From the NCBI GenBank assembly GCA_946886255.1, contig CAMPIG010000023.1, forward strand, positions 1 through 23,569: 23,569 nucleotides of DNA. Reading direction: 5' to 3'. The notes under the pieces are model-generated. The model saw nothing but the letters and a program-made list of their open reading frames with translations. It made no database searches and was not told where the DNA came from. Position numbers and translations under genes: made by a program. The stretch comes from an uncultured Cellvibrio sp. (GTDB lineage Bacteria > Pseudomonadota > Gammaproteobacteria > Pseudomonadales > Cellvibrionaceae). This document shows, one piece after another, positions 9,067 to 17,177 of this stretch (position 1 is its first letter; each line of letters starts with the position of its first letter).

Positions 9067-10155
9067 TTAACGCGCTGTCAGGATGGATTGAAAAGGTTTT
9101 TCGGATGCATCTTGAATGCAAGCCACTATATGGCTGACCACAGCCGGCGCCAAAAGAAATCCGTGGCGAAATAAACCGTTTGCAGACAGTAAACCGGGTT
9201 GGCTATCGATCTTTGGCATGTTGTCCATAAAAGCAGGACGCAGATTTACACCAAGTTCCAGGATCCTTGCTTCCGCAAATGCCGGTGAAAGTGTGTAAAG
9301 CGCGCTACTTAATTCCAGTGATGACTGCAAGGTCACCGGCGAGCGATCTTCGCTTTCAATCTGCGTCGCACCAATCACAAAGCGATGATCCGGTTTGGGC
9401 ACGATGTAAAGTTGATAACGCGGGTGCATCAAACGTACCGGGCGTTGCAACGTGATTTCCCGGGTTTCAACATGTAACGTCTCACCGCGAACCCCGCGCA
9501 ATTGATTGGTTGGGTTTTTAGCGCCCATACCGCGACAATCAATCACCAGATCGTAAGTTCTCTGGTCTGTTTCTGTGGAGATGGTGTGCGCACTGACTGT
9601 GACAGGGCAATGTTCTATACATTCACCGCCGGACGTGCGGATTTCATTCAGCAATACATCCAGCAGCTGGCGATTGTCGATATGGCCTTCGTCTTCCAAC
9701 AGCAAACCATTGTGAAAACCTTCATGTAAATCCGGCTCAAGTTGACGAATTTCTTCGCGCGTAACCCAGCGGTAACCAACCTGTTTCTGCAATACAAAAT
9801 GCAGCTCCTGCGCAAATTGCTGCAGCTCGCTGACATCCTGCGGATGAGCAACAACCAGGCTGCCACGTTGTGAAAATAAAGGTGTTAACGGTGGGTGATG
9901 TAACTCGCTGAGCCACTGCGGCCATTGGCGCAACGCGAACAGCCCCATTTCATAAACAGCATATTCAGACACCACGGCTTCGCTCAATGGCGAAATCATA
10001 CCGGCAGCGGTGAAAGCTGCAGCCGGCGAGGGCGACAATGCGCCGGCTTCATAGAGCGTTACGCGCGCACCGGCGCGCAGCAATCGCCAGGCAAGTAAAC
10101 GCCCGAGTAAGCCGGCCCCGGCAATGGCAATGGAATCGGGTTGTTTGCTGTTCAC
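9067..10155 (-). CDS. thiO: Glycine oxidase ThiO (FAD-dependent)
   Basis: ThiO oxidises glycine to the imine (dehydroglycine) used by ThiG. The 362-aa flavoprotein of the DAO family begins at GTG 10155 (MNSKQPDSIAIAGAGLLGR). The FAD dinucleotide-binding motif GAGLLG is at residues 13-18 and the ribose-binding Glu follows at the end of strand 2 (VTLYEAG). Near the C-terminus LFRHGFLLAPAV matches the conserved 'H-F-R-x-G-I-L-L-A-P' box. The frame is open upstream to 10326, but that stretch is the riboswitch, so the longer start is rejected. No ATG is available, and the Shine-Dalgarno (CGAGA) is weak, which is common for riboswitch-regulated translation. First gene of thiO-thiS-thiG. Confidence 0.94.
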   Translation of the reverse strand: MNSKQPDSIAIAGAGLLGRLLAWRLLRAGARVTLYEAGALSPSPAAAFTAAGMISPLSEAVVSEYAVYEMGLFALRQWPQWLSELHHPPLTPLFSQRGSLVVAHPQDVSELQQFAQELHFVLQKQVGYRWVTREEIRQLEPDLHEGFHNGLLLEDEGHIDNRQLLDVLLNEIRTSGGECIEHCPVTVSAHTISTETDQRTYDLVIDCRGMGAKNPTNQLRGVRGETLHVETREITLQRPVRLMHPRYQLYIVPKPDHRFVIGATQIESEDRSPVTLQSSLELSSALYTLSPAFAEARILELGVNLRPAFMDNMPKIDSQPGLLSANGLFRHGFLLAPAVVSHIVACIQDASEKPFQSILTAR

Positions 10156-10208
10156 AAGGTCTCGATATGAGTACGAATGACAAGAGTGATCAGATGGCGG
10201 AGCGGGAA

Positions 10209-10233
10209 GGGAGCAAAGCAACACCTTGTTCCC
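10209..10233 (-). promoter_or_regulatory. Candidate expression-platform hairpin of the TPP riboswitch
   Basis: On the minus strand GGGAACAAGG pairs with CTTTGCTCCC around the loop TGTTG; one A-C mismatch and one G-U interrupt ten pairs. The 5' arm contains ACAAG, the 3' strand of the aptamer's closing helix P1. The two helices are therefore mutually exclusive, as expected of a switch. No U tract follows, so control is probably translational. Inference from pairing only. Confidence 0.5.
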
Positions 10234-10327
10234 TCCGCAGGTATCAACCTGATCAGGTTCAACGGGTTCGGCCGTACCGATCTCAGCCTCCGTATGTTCA
10301 CAATGAACACCGAGGCGCCCCGACAAG
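10225..10327 (-). ncRNA. TPP riboswitch (THI element)
   Basis: The minus strand carries the conserved THI-box blocks in order: GTCGGGGCGCC, GGAGGCTGAGATCGG, ACCCGTTGAACCTGATCAGG and TTGATACCTGCGGAGGGAA. CTGAGA and ACCTGATC are the pyrimidine- and pyrophosphate-sensor regions. CTTGT and ACAAG at the two ends form P1. It lies 70 nt upstream of thiO and about 8 nt downstream of a good promoter, so it should reduce thiOSG expression when thiamine pyrophosphate is abundant. Confidence 0.97.
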
Positions 10328-10334
10328 CGCGTTC

Positions 10335-10363
10335 AATATACTTGGGTGATGCACGAGCTGCAA
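10335..10363 (-). promoter_or_regulatory. Sigma70-type promoter for the thiO-thiS-thiG unit
   Basis: On the minus strand TTGCAG (10358-10363) and TATATT (10335-10340) are 17 bp apart. Transcription would start right at the edge of the riboswitch. The promoter lies just after the xseA stop (10377), so thi genes need not depend on xseA read-through. Confidence 0.8.
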
Positions 10364-10376
10364 CGAACAAACCGGA

Positions 10377-11732
10377 TCAGGAAAGAATTTTTTCGACCCG
10401 ACAGTGCAACTCTCCCTCCGCCAGGCGAGCGTTGATGCTGTCTCCCGGCTCAACCTGGCTGCTGTTGGTGATGACTTTGTGATGTGAATCCGTCGCGATG
10501 GCATAACCCCGCTGTAAGGTGTTCAGCGGGCTCACGGTTTGCAGCAGGCGCGCTGCTTCCGCCAGCCGTTGTTGCTGCGCCCGTAAATGGCGCTGCATAT
10601 TTTTTACCAGGGTGGCGTGATGCTGCGACACTTGCTGGTTGAGCTGATTGATACGCAACTTGGGCTGTAAGGGTTTTTGGCGCAATACCAGCGTATTCAG
10701 GCGCGTATGGCAGCGCAGCAGCTGATGATCCACGGCGCGCACCAGGCGTAACTCCAGTCCATCAAGCCGCTGGGCTTGCTGCTGTAGTCGTTCGCCGGGG
10801 TGGCGCAGGCGAGTGCGTAGCCATTCCAGCCGTTGCTTGAATGATTGCAGCTTACGTTCAATGGCTTCCTGCAGGAGAATTTCATAGCCAGCGAAAGTTT
10901 CAAGCCAGTCTTCGGCATCGGGCACCAGTAATTCGGCGGCGGCGGAGGGCGTTGGCGCGCGCAGGTCAGCAACAAAATCCGCGATCGTAAAATCGACTTC
11001 GTGACCTACAGCGCTCACGATGGGCAGTTCACTGGCATGTATCGCGCGCGCGACGCTTTCTTCGTTAAAGGGCCACAGGTCTTCCAGCGAGCCGCCGCCA
11101 CGAGCCAGGATAACCACATCAAACAGTCCGGCCCGGTTGGCCAAGTCAATGGCGCGCACAATCTGTGGCGCCGCTTCCTTGCCTTGAACCGCCACCGGTA
11201 TCACCGTAACCGGAATGGCAGGAAAACGGCGGTTGAGCACACTGAGCACGTCGCGAATGGCCGCGCCGGTGGGGGAAGTAATCACGGCAATGTGTTTCGG
11301 CAGTGACGGCAGAGGCTGTTTATAGGCATCATCGAACAGGCCTTCGTTGGCCAGCTTCAGCTTTAGCGCCTCGAACGCTCGCTGCAAGGCCCCGAAACCG
11401 GCTTCTTCCATATGTTCGACGATCAACTGATAATCGCCGCGCCCTTCGTACAAGCTGACGCGTGCCCGTATCAGCACTTGTTGCCCCTGGCGGGGCGCAA
11501 AACGAACCAGCATATTGCGGTTGCGGAACATGGCGCAACGAACCTGGGCCTGTTCGTCTTTCAGGGTGAAGTACCAATGGCCCGAAGAGGGCTGGGACAC
11601 GTTGGATAATTCCCCCTCCACCCACAGGAGGGGCAAGTGAGTTTCCAGCAACTGTTTCGCCTTGCGATTCAGCTGGCTGACGGAGAGCACGTCGCGATCT
11701 GTGCTGCTGGTGAAGATATCAGAGGTAAGCAT
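10377..11732 (-). CDS. xseA: Exodeoxyribonuclease VII large subunit
   Basis: XseA is the catalytic subunit of exonuclease VII, which degrades single-stranded DNA from both ends and acts in mismatch repair and damage processing. The 451-aa product has an N-terminal OB fold (about 15-105, VSQLNRKAKQLLE..LWVEGELSN..GHWYFTLKD). The catalytic domain (about 130-320) shows VITSPTGAAIRDVLSVLNRR, ILARGGGSLEDLWPFN and SAVGHEVDFTIADFVADLRAPTPSAAAE. A long coiled-coil segment and the closing LQRGYAI box follow. ATG 11732 matches the family start. The gene is divergent from guaB across 190 bp, a common gammaproteobacterial arrangement. xseB is not in the window. Confidence 0.97.
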   Translation of the reverse strand: MLTSDIFTSSTDRDVLSVSQLNRKAKQLLETHLPLLWVEGELSNVSQPSSGHWYFTLKDEQAQVRCAMFRNRNMLVRFAPRQGQQVLIRARVSLYEGRGDYQLIVEHMEEAGFGALQRAFEALKLKLANEGLFDDAYKQPLPSLPKHIAVITSPTGAAIRDVLSVLNRRFPAIPVTVIPVAVQGKEAAPQIVRAIDLANRAGLFDVVILARGGGSLEDLWPFNEESVARAIHASELPIVSAVGHEVDFTIADFVADLRAPTPSAAAELLVPDAEDWLETFAGYEILLQEAIERKLQSFKQRLEWLRTRLRHPGERLQQQAQRLDGLELRLVRAVDHQLLRCHTRLNTLVLRQKPLQPKLRINQLNQQVSQHHATLVKNMQRHLRAQQQRLAEAARLLQTVSPLNTLQRGYAIATDSHHKVITNSSQVEPGDSINARLAEGELHCRVEKILS

Positions 11733-11763
11733 GGCGGCTATTCTAGGCGATGATCGCGGATAA

Positions 11764-11785
11764 CTGCCACCATCCCGGTGGGCAG
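11764..11785 (-). other. Hairpin in the xseA leader
   Basis: CTGCCACC (11764-11771) pairs with GGT-G-GGCAG (11777-11785) leaving one bulged G and a 5-nt loop. It lies about 32 nt upstream of the xseA ATG. There is no T run on the side expected of a terminator, so if functional it would act in the xseA 5' leader. Weak evidence. Confidence 0.35.
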
Positions 11786-11855
11786 CTCAGATAAAAAATG
11801 ACGCAATATCAGTGGTTTGACCCCATGCCACCACACAACATCTGGTAGCCACTGG

Positions 11856-11884
11856 TTTACCCTGTTCGTCTGAACAGCTATAAT
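11856..11884 (+). promoter_or_regulatory. guaB: Sigma70-type promoter of guaB
   Basis: TTTACC (11856-11861) and a perfect TATAAT (11879-11884) are separated by 17 bp, 38 nt before the guaB ATG. The spacer is filled by a 16-bp inverted repeat (11862-11877), so a repressor could act here. Confidence 0.85.
11862..11877. promoter_or_regulatory. Palindromic operator candidate within the guaB promoter
   Basis: CTGTTCGTCTGAACAG is a perfect 6-bp inverted repeat around GTCT that exactly occupies the -35/-10 spacer. It fits the enterobacterial LexA core CTGT-N8-ACAG by form, but the centre is not AT-rich. Its right arm recurs as TCTGAACAG at 11902-11910, exactly 33 bp downstream. The regulator cannot be named from the sequence. 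Confidence 0.5.
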
Positions 11885-11900
11885 TTCGCGTTTATTTACT

Positions 11901-11912
11901 CTCTGAACAGAG
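11901..11912. repeat. Second inverted repeat sharing CTGAACAG, at the guaB ribosome-binding site
   Basis: CTCTGAACAGAG is an inverted repeat (CTCTG/CAGAG around AA). It shares the 9-nt word TCTGAACAG with the promoter palindrome, 33 bp away. Its right arm includes the Shine-Dalgarno (AGAGG, 11909-11913), so it could be a second operator half or affect translation. Confidence 0.4.
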
Positions 11913-11922
11913 GTTGGTTGGT

Positions 11923-13398
11923 ATGTTGCGAATTGCTGAAGAAGCCCTCACGTTTGATGATGTTCTGCTGGTGCCCGGTTATTCCGACGTCACCCCGAAA
12001 GACGTGTCGCTCAAGACCCAGTTGACCCGTGGTATTCAGCTCAATATCCCATTGATTTCCGCCGCCATGGATACCGTAACCGAAGCCCGTCTGGCGATTG
12101 CCATCGCGCAGGAAGGGGGGATCGGTATCATTCACAAGAGCATGAGCATAGAACAGCAAGCGCTGGAAGTGCGTGCCGTCAAGAAGTTTGAAGCCGGTGT
12201 TGTTAAAGACCCGATTACCATTGATTCCAAAGCGACTATCCGCGATTTGCATGCCCTGACCCGTAAGAACAATATCTCCGGTGTGCCCGTGCTGGATAAC
12301 GGCGATTTGGTGGGCATTGTCACCGGTCGTGATGTGCGTTTTGAAAGCAATCTGGATGCGCAGGTTTCCAGCATCATGACGCCTAAGGCGCAACTGGTTA
12401 CCGTTAAGGAAGGTGCCGGTGCTGATGAAGTTCGCAGCTTGCTGCACAAACATCGCATCGAAAAAGTGCTGGTGGTAAATGAAAAATTCGAATTGCGCGG
12501 GCTGATCACCGTCAAGGATATCAATAAAGCCGAACGTTACCCCAATGCCTGTAAAGACCCGGAAGGGCGTCTGCGCGTCGGTGCCAGTGTAGGCACAAGC
12601 CCTGACACCGATGAACGCGTTGCAGCGTTGGTTGAAGCTGGCGTGGATGTGTTGGTCGTGGACACCGCTCACGGTCATTCCAAGAATGTGCTGGATCGAG
12701 TGCGCAGCATCAAAAACAAATACCCCCACGTGCAGGTTATCGGCGGCAATATTGCCACCGGCGCGGCAGCCAAGGCGCTGGTAGAGGCTGGCGCCGATGC
12801 GGTCAAGGTGGGCATCGGTCCGGGCTCTATTTGTACAACGCGCATCGTAAGTGGTGTGGGTGTGCCCCAGGTATCCGCTATCGCCAATGTGGTGGCTGCA
12901 TTGAAAGGTACTGATGTGCCGGTTATTGCCGACGGTGGAATCCGTTATTCCGGTGATATTTCCAAAGCCATTGTGGCCGGTGCCCACGCTGTCATGATGG
13001 GTTCCATGTTTGCCGGTACGGAAGAAGCGCCCGGTGAAGTCGAACTGTTTCAGGGGCGGACTTACAAAGCCTACCGTGGTATGGGTTCCTTAGGTGCCAT
13101 GGCAAAAACCCAGGGCTCCAGTGACCGCTACTTCCAGGATGCCAGTCAGGGCGCCGAGAAACTGGTACCGGAAGGTATCGAAGGACGGGTTCCCTACAAA
13201 GGTTCACTGACGGTTATTGTGCACCAGATGATGGGTGGCCTGCGTTCTTCCATGGGCTATACCGGCTGCAAAAACATTGACGAGATGCGCACCAGACCCG
13301 AGTTCGTCCGGGTAACTGCAGCGGGCATGGGCGAAAGTCACGTACACGATGTGCAAATAACCAAAGAGGCACCGAATTATCCGGTCGGTGGCCACTAA
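11923..13398 (+). CDS. guaB: Inosine-5'-monophosphate dehydrogenase
   Basis: GuaB oxidises IMP to XMP with NAD+, the first committed step of GMP synthesis. The 491-aa product starts at ATG 11923 ([21 protein letters not shown]), with AGAGG 9 nt upstream; a TTG 9 nt earlier is not needed. The TIM barrel is interrupted by two CBS domains (about 90-205: [50 protein letters not shown]). The catalytic loop [18 protein letters not shown] gives Cys304. The mobile flap is seen in [10 protein letters not shown]. Next on the strand is guaA, but a terminator-like hairpin lies between them. Confidence 0.98.
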   Translation: MLRIAEEALTFDDVLLVPGYSDVTPKDVSLKTQLTRGIQLNIPLISAAMDTVTEARLAIAIAQEGGIGIIHKSMSIEQQALEVRAVKKFEAGVVKDPITIDSKATIRDLHALTRKNNISGVPVLDNGDLVGIVTGRDVRFESNLDAQVSSIMTPKAQLVTVKEGAGADEVRSLLHKHRIEKVLVVNEKFELRGLITVKDINKAERYPNACKDPEGRLRVGASVGTSPDTDERVAALVEAGVDVLVVDTAHGHSKNVLDRVRSIKNKYPHVQVIGGNIATGAAAKALVEAGADAVKVGIGPGSICTTRIVSGVGVPQVSAIANVVAALKGTDVPVIADGGIRYSGDISKAIVAGAHAVMMGSMFAGTEEAPGEVELFQGRTYKAYRGMGSLGAMAKTQGSSDRYFQDASQGAEKLVPEGIEGRVPYKGSLTVIVHQMMGGLRSSMGYTGCKNIDEMRTRPEFVRVTAAGMGESHVHDVQITKEAPNYPVGGH

Positions 13399-13410
13399 AC
13401 AACAGGATGA

Positions 13411-13443
13411 CATTCGGGCGGCTTGGCCGCCCGAATGATTTTT
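13411..13443 (+). terminator. Intrinsic terminator or attenuator between guaB and guaA
   Basis: CATTCGGGCGG pairs perfectly with CCGCCCGAATG (13411-13437), and the stem can extend one pair into the short loop. ATTTTT follows at 13438-13443. It begins 13 nt after the guaB stop and ends 44 nt before guaA. Strength and position suggest that guaA receives only part of the guaB transcript. Confidence 0.85.
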
Positions 13444-13487
13444 ACCGCAAAAGAATTGTTTTTGACTCTTTCATCAGTGGAACCTTC

Positions 13488-15065
13488 ATGACTCAGGATA
13501 TACACGCACAACGCATTCTTATTCTTGATTTCGGCTCACAATACACGCAGCTGATTGCTCGTCGCGTGCGTGAGATCGGTGTTTATTCAGAGATCCGCGC
13601 CTACGACATGAGCGAAGCCGAGATTCGTGAATTCAATCCACGCGGCATTATCCTGGCGGGTGGGCCCGAGTCAGTGACAGCGGACAAATCTCCGCGCGCG
13701 CCCGAGATTGTTTTTTCATACGGTGTACCCGTATTAGGTATTTGCTACGGTATGCAAACCATGGCTGAACAGCTTGGTGGTTCAGTGGAATCATCCAACC
13801 TGCGCGAGTTCGGTTATGCCCAGGTAAAAGTTCACGGTGATGCTGCCTTGTTTAAAGACATCAAGGATCATGTTGATCACGATGGCAGCGCCTTGCTCGA
13901 TGTGTGGATGAGTCACGGTGATAAAGTCAAACAGTTACCGGCCGGTTTCAGCATCATGGCATCGACTCCTTCATGTCCGATCGCTGGTATGTATTCTGCC
14001 GAGAAAAATTTTTACGGTGTGCAATTCCATCCTGAAGTCACGCACACCTTGCAAGGCAAGCGTATCTTCGAACATTTCATCTTCAATCTTTGTGCCTGCG
14101 AGGCGTTGTGGACTCCGGCCAACATTGTTGAAGATGCCATTAAGCGCGTGCGCGAACAGGTTGGTACTGACAAGGTGCTGTTGGGATTGTCTGGTGGCGT
14201 AGACTCGTCTGTGGTTGCTGCTTTGCTGCATAAGGCTATCGGGAACCAATTGACCTGCGTCTTTGTCGACAATGGACTTTTGCGCAAAGATGAAGGCGAT
14301 CAAGTCATGGATATGTTCGCCAAAAATATGGGCGTGCGTGTGATTCGTGCCGACGCCGAAGAATTATTTTTAGGCAAATTGCAGGGCATCAGTGACCCGG
14401 AGAAGAAACGTAAGGTTATCGGCAATACGTTTATTGAAGTATTTGATACCGAAGCAACCAAGTTGCAAGATGTTAAATGGCTCGCGCAAGGCACGATTTA
14501 CCCGGACGTTATCGAATCTGCTGCGGCCAAAACCGGTAAGGCCCATGTCATTAAGTCCCACCATAACGTGGGCGGCCTGCCTGACGATATGGCTTTTGAG
14601 TTAGTAGAGCCACTGCGTGAATTATTTAAAGACGAAGTGCGCGCAATCGGTCTCGAATTGGGATTGCCCTACGATATGGTGTACCGCCATCCATTTCCCG
14701 GGCCAGGCTTGGGCGTTCGAATCCTCGGTGAAGTGAAAAAAGAATATGCCGATATCCTGCGTGAAGCAGATGCGATTTTTCTGGAAGAATTGCGCGCGGC
14801 AGATTGGTATCACAAAACCAGCCAGGCGTTTGCAGTATTCTTGCCTGTGAAATCCGTGGGCGTTGTCGGAGACGGTCGACGTTACGAGTGGGTTGTGGCG
14901 CTGCGCGCTGTAGAGACAGTCGATTTTATGACGGCTCGCTGGGCGCACTTACCTTATGATTTGCTGGAAAAAGTGTCCAACCGTATCATCAATGAGATCT
15001 CCGGTATTTCGCGGGTGACCTACGATGTATCGAGCAAACCGCCGGCAACGATTGAATGGGAATAA
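13488..15065 (+). CDS. guaA: GMP synthase (glutamine-hydrolysing)
   Basis: GuaA aminates XMP to GMP using glutamine and ATP. The 525-aa product matches E. coli GuaA in length. The N-terminal class I glutamine amidotransferase has [19 protein letters not shown], the nucleophile Cys86 in GICYGMQ and the His/Glu pair in QFHPEVTH. The ATP-pyrophosphatase domain has the P-loop [16 protein letters not shown]. The C-terminal dimerisation domain includes [15 protein letters not shown] and ends TIEWE. The frame is open upstream to 13407, but that covers the terminator hairpin; ATG 13488 gives the family N-terminus. The 45-nt gap after the hairpin leaves little room for a separate promoter, and I see none. 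Confidence 0.98.
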   Translation: MTQDIHAQRILILDFGSQYTQLIARRVREIGVYSEIRAYDMSEAEIREFNPRGIILAGGPESVTADKSPRAPEIVFSYGVPVLGICYGMQTMAEQLGGSVESSNLREFGYAQVKVHGDAALFKDIKDHVDHDGSALLDVWMSHGDKVKQLPAGFSIMASTPSCPIAGMYSAEKNFYGVQFHPEVTHTLQGKRIFEHFIFNLCACEALWTPANIVEDAIKRVREQVGTDKVLLGLSGGVDSSVVAALLHKAIGNQLTCVFVDNGLLRKDEGDQVMDMFAKNMGVRVIRADAEELFLGKLQGISDPEKKRKVIGNTFIEVFDTEATKLQDVKWLAQGTIYPDVIESAAAKTGKAHVIKSHHNVGGLPDDMAFELVEPLRELFKDEVRAIGLELGLPYDMVYRHPFPGPGLGVRILGEVKKEYADILREADAIFLEELRAADWYHKTSQAFAVFLPVKSVGVVGDGRRYEWVVALRAVETVDFMTARWAHLPYDLLEKVSNRIINEISGISRVTYDVSSKPPATIEWE

Positions 15066-15111
15066 CACAGGCTATTTCCTGACACTCTATGCCTGAACAT
15101 TTTGGTGCTCA

Positions 15112-16683
15112 ATGTCTATTCTCTGTGAGGCTATACGCTTCTTTATGACAATATGTTCCGTCAAGCAGCTGGTTCGTTTGGTGTTGTTTTCTGCGCTGTT
15201 TTGTTCTGCGTTGTCAACCGCGCAAACCGATCAAGAAAATAATCTTGAATCCGAGGTAGAACTGGTTGATGCGGAGGATAGCGCTTCCGCATCGTCACAA
15301 CCCTTGCCCAAAGCAGAAAGTATTAATCTCGGTGAAGTGATTCCGGAATTGCAACCACCTAAGGTGGTTGCAGCGTCATCAGAAGAATCTTCATCATCAA
15401 TGTCCGCTTCGTCAGCTTCATTATCGTCGACATCCTTTGCAGCCTCCTCTTCCTCCTCATTGCCGCTTGAATTAACGGAGCAAACATCAGCGTCGTCTGT
15501 TGCTGATGGCATTGCTACAGTAGATGCCGGTTCTGTGGCAAGTGAGGCAGTTTCTTCAACAGCCATTGAGGTCGCGCCCGATGTTGAAGCTATACCTGAA
15601 GAAGAGCCGGTGATTTTGTCCAAATTTATTTTGGGTGTTGAAGTTCCCCCGAATACTTCCTCGCGGTTGGTGTGGATGCCGGAAGAGCAGCTCAGTGGTT
15701 TTGCAGAGCAGACGCCCGTGCTGATTGTTAACGGTGCAAACCCGGGAAAAACGCTTTGCCTGACGGCTGCCGTCCACGGTGACGAGCTTAACGGTATTGA
15801 AATGATTCGACGCATTATGTACAACCTTGAATCGGATAAATTATCTGGAACCGTGATTGGTGTACCGGTGGTCAACCTGATGGGGTTCCGCCGCAATTCC
15901 CGTTATCTACCTGATCGTCGTGACCTTAATCGTTATTTTCCTGGCAATACCAAAGGCAGTTCTGCTTCACGAATCGCACACTCATTTTTTTCCCAGGTTA
16001 TCCGCCATTGCGATGCCCTGGTTGACATCCATACCGGATCATTTCATCGCACCAACCTGACACAATTGCGCGCGGATTTATCCGATGAAAAAGTTGCGGC
16101 CCTGGCGCAGAATTTCGGCACCATCGCCGTGTTGAACAGCCGTGGTAACTATGGCTCCTTACGGGCTGCGGCAGTGAGATTTGGCGTTCCCTCTGTCACG
16201 ATGGAAGCCGGCGAACCTATGCGAATGCAAAGCGAAGTGGTATCTGAAGGCGTGAAAGCTATCCAGGTGATGATGACCAAAACCGGTATGTACGGTAAAG
16301 CGAGCAAGTGGTACAAACCGGCACCGGTTTACTACAAATCTACCTGGGTGCGCGTCAACCAAAGTGGCATTCTTTTCAGCCAGGCGCCGCTAGGAAAACG
16401 TGTAATGCCGGGAGAAGTTCTGGGTACCGTTACGGACCCCATCACCAACGCACGCAGTGACGTCGTTTCGCCTTATCGTGGGCGTATTCTTGGCATGGCA
16501 TTGGATCAAGTGGTACTGCCCGGTTTTGCGGCTTACCATATCGGCATTCAAACCCCTGAAGCGATCCTCATTGAGGAAGGCCAGATGGAAGATGAGGATG
16601 GTGATGATGCCGAGGTAGAACCGGTGGCTGAAGGCATGCAGGATAGTACAGCAACGAAACCCCAGGACAGCCTTGAGGATTAA
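15112..16683 (+). CDS. Exported M14-type deacylase (succinylglutamate desuccinylase/aspartoacylase family) with Ser-rich N-terminus
   Basis: The 523-aa product has a signal peptide ending about ALSTA-Q (residue 37). About 130 low-complexity Ser/Ala/Glu residues follow (runs of SSSS at 93-96 and SSSSS at 112-116), then a zinc-hydrolase domain. Zinc ligands and catalytic residues are visible: AAVHGDELNGIE (H222, E225), ALVDIHTGS (H307) and VTMEAGE (E365), with the substrate-site DRRDLNRYFPG (268-278). The C-terminal beta domain (about 410-490) and an acidic tail (MEDEDGDDAEVE) follow. Family members remove acyl groups from amino acids or peptides; the substrate here is unknown. The start may instead be ATG 15145, which gives a more classical signal peptide; neither has a strong ribosome-binding site. 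The protein is probably periplasmic or secreted. Confidence 0.85.
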   Translation: MSILCEAIRFFMTICSVKQLVRLVLFSALFCSALSTAQTDQENNLESEVELVDAEDSASASSQPLPKAESINLGEVIPELQPPKVVAASSEESSSSMSASSASLSSTSFAASSSSSLPLELTEQTSASSVADGIATVDAGSVASEAVSSTAIEVAPDVEAIPEEEPVILSKFILGVEVPPNTSSRLVWMPEEQLSGFAEQTPVLIVNGANPGKTLCLTAAVHGDELNGIEMIRRIMYNLESDKLSGTVIGVPVVNLMGFRRNSRYLPDRRDLNRYFPGNTKGSSASRIAHSFFSQVIRHCDALVDIHTGSFHRTNLTQLRADLSDEKVAALAQNFGTIAVLNSRGNYGSLRAAAVRFGVPSVTMEAGEPMRMQSEVVSEGVKAIQVMMTKTGMYGKASKWYKPAPVYYKSTWVRVNQSGILFSQAPLGKRVMPGEVLGTVTDPITNARSDVVSPYRGRILGMALDQVVLPGFAAYHIGIQTPEAILIEEGQMEDEDGDDAEVEPVAEGMQDSTATKPQDSLED

Positions 16684-16716
16684 TGCTCAAGAATTACGAA
16701 GGCTGAAAGCAAATCG

Positions 16717-17175
16717 TTATTGCATACCCAGGACGGTTTTCCATTCCTTCGGGGTGACGGGTTGAATCGACAGTCGCCCCTGTCTCAGTAATACCATATC
16801 GATCAGTTGCGGCTGTTGTTTGATCTCTGACAACAAGATGACGCGTGAAAATTTTTCTTGTAAACAAATATCGACAGAAAACCAACGCGGTAAATCCGGG
16901 CTGGCTTTGGGATCATAATAGTCGCTCTCGGGATTAAATTGTGTCGGATCAGCATAAGCGGTTTTCACGACGCGCGCTGTACCCACAATACCAATCTGTT
17001 TGCAGTGGCTGTGGTAAAGCAGCACCTCATCATCCCGGGCAACCTGGTCGCGCAAAAAATTGCGCGCTTGATAATTGCGAATCCCATCCCAGCGTCCGGT
17101 TTGCTTTTTTTCTGCTGCCAGATGGTCAATTCCATAAACGTCAGGTTCTGCTTTAAACAGCCAATACTGTTTCAT
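16717..17175 (-). CDS. EVE (PUA-like) domain protein
   Basis: The 152-aa protein is a single EVE domain. The N-terminus YWLFKAEPDVYGIDHL, then GRWDGIRNYQARNFLRD, DEVLLYHSHCKQIGIVGTARVV and the closing LVLRQGRLSIQPVTPKEW-like stretch (VLLRQGRLSIQPVT) are the family hallmarks. EVE domains share a fold with PUA and YTH domains and are thought to bind modified bases in nucleic acid; the precise role of the stand-alone proteobacterial protein is not established. The start ATG is only 2 nt after the RNase II-type gene's stop, so the two genes are almost certainly one transcript. It converges with the M14 gene, 33 nt away. Confidence 0.93.
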   Translation of the reverse strand: MKQYWLFKAEPDVYGIDHLAAEKKQTGRWDGIRNYQARNFLRDQVARDDEVLLYHSHCKQIGIVGTARVVKTAYADPTQFNPESDYYDPKASPDLPRWFSVDICLQEKFSRVILLSEIKQQPQLIDMVLLRQGRLSIQPVTPKEWKTVLGMQ

Positions 17176-17177
17176 GG

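Noticed and set aside
10156..10326. A longer ThiO starting at 10326
   Set aside because: The extra 57 codons translate the TPP riboswitch; the FAD motif begins directly after GTG 10155.
11862..11877. Calling this palindrome a LexA SOS box outright
   Set aside because: Only the CTGT/ACAG ends match; the central bases are not AT-rich and guaB is not a usual SOS gene. Kept as an unnamed operator candidate.
11896..12987. A 363-codon open frame on the minus strand opposite guaB
   Set aside because: It is antisense to a certain gene, its protein is rich in His, Asn and Thr with no recognisable domain, and it has no ribosome-binding site. It is a by-product of guaB codon use.
15066..15111. Possible terminator after guaA from CAGGC/GCCTG
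   Set aside because: The 5-bp stem has an 18-nt loop and only a short T run; not convincing.
15231..15896. A 221-codon open frame antisense to the Ser-rich part of the M14 gene
   Set aside because: Its acidic and Ser-rich runs mirror the repetitive Ser/Ala codons on the coding strand; signal peptide and zinc motifs support the plus-strand gene.
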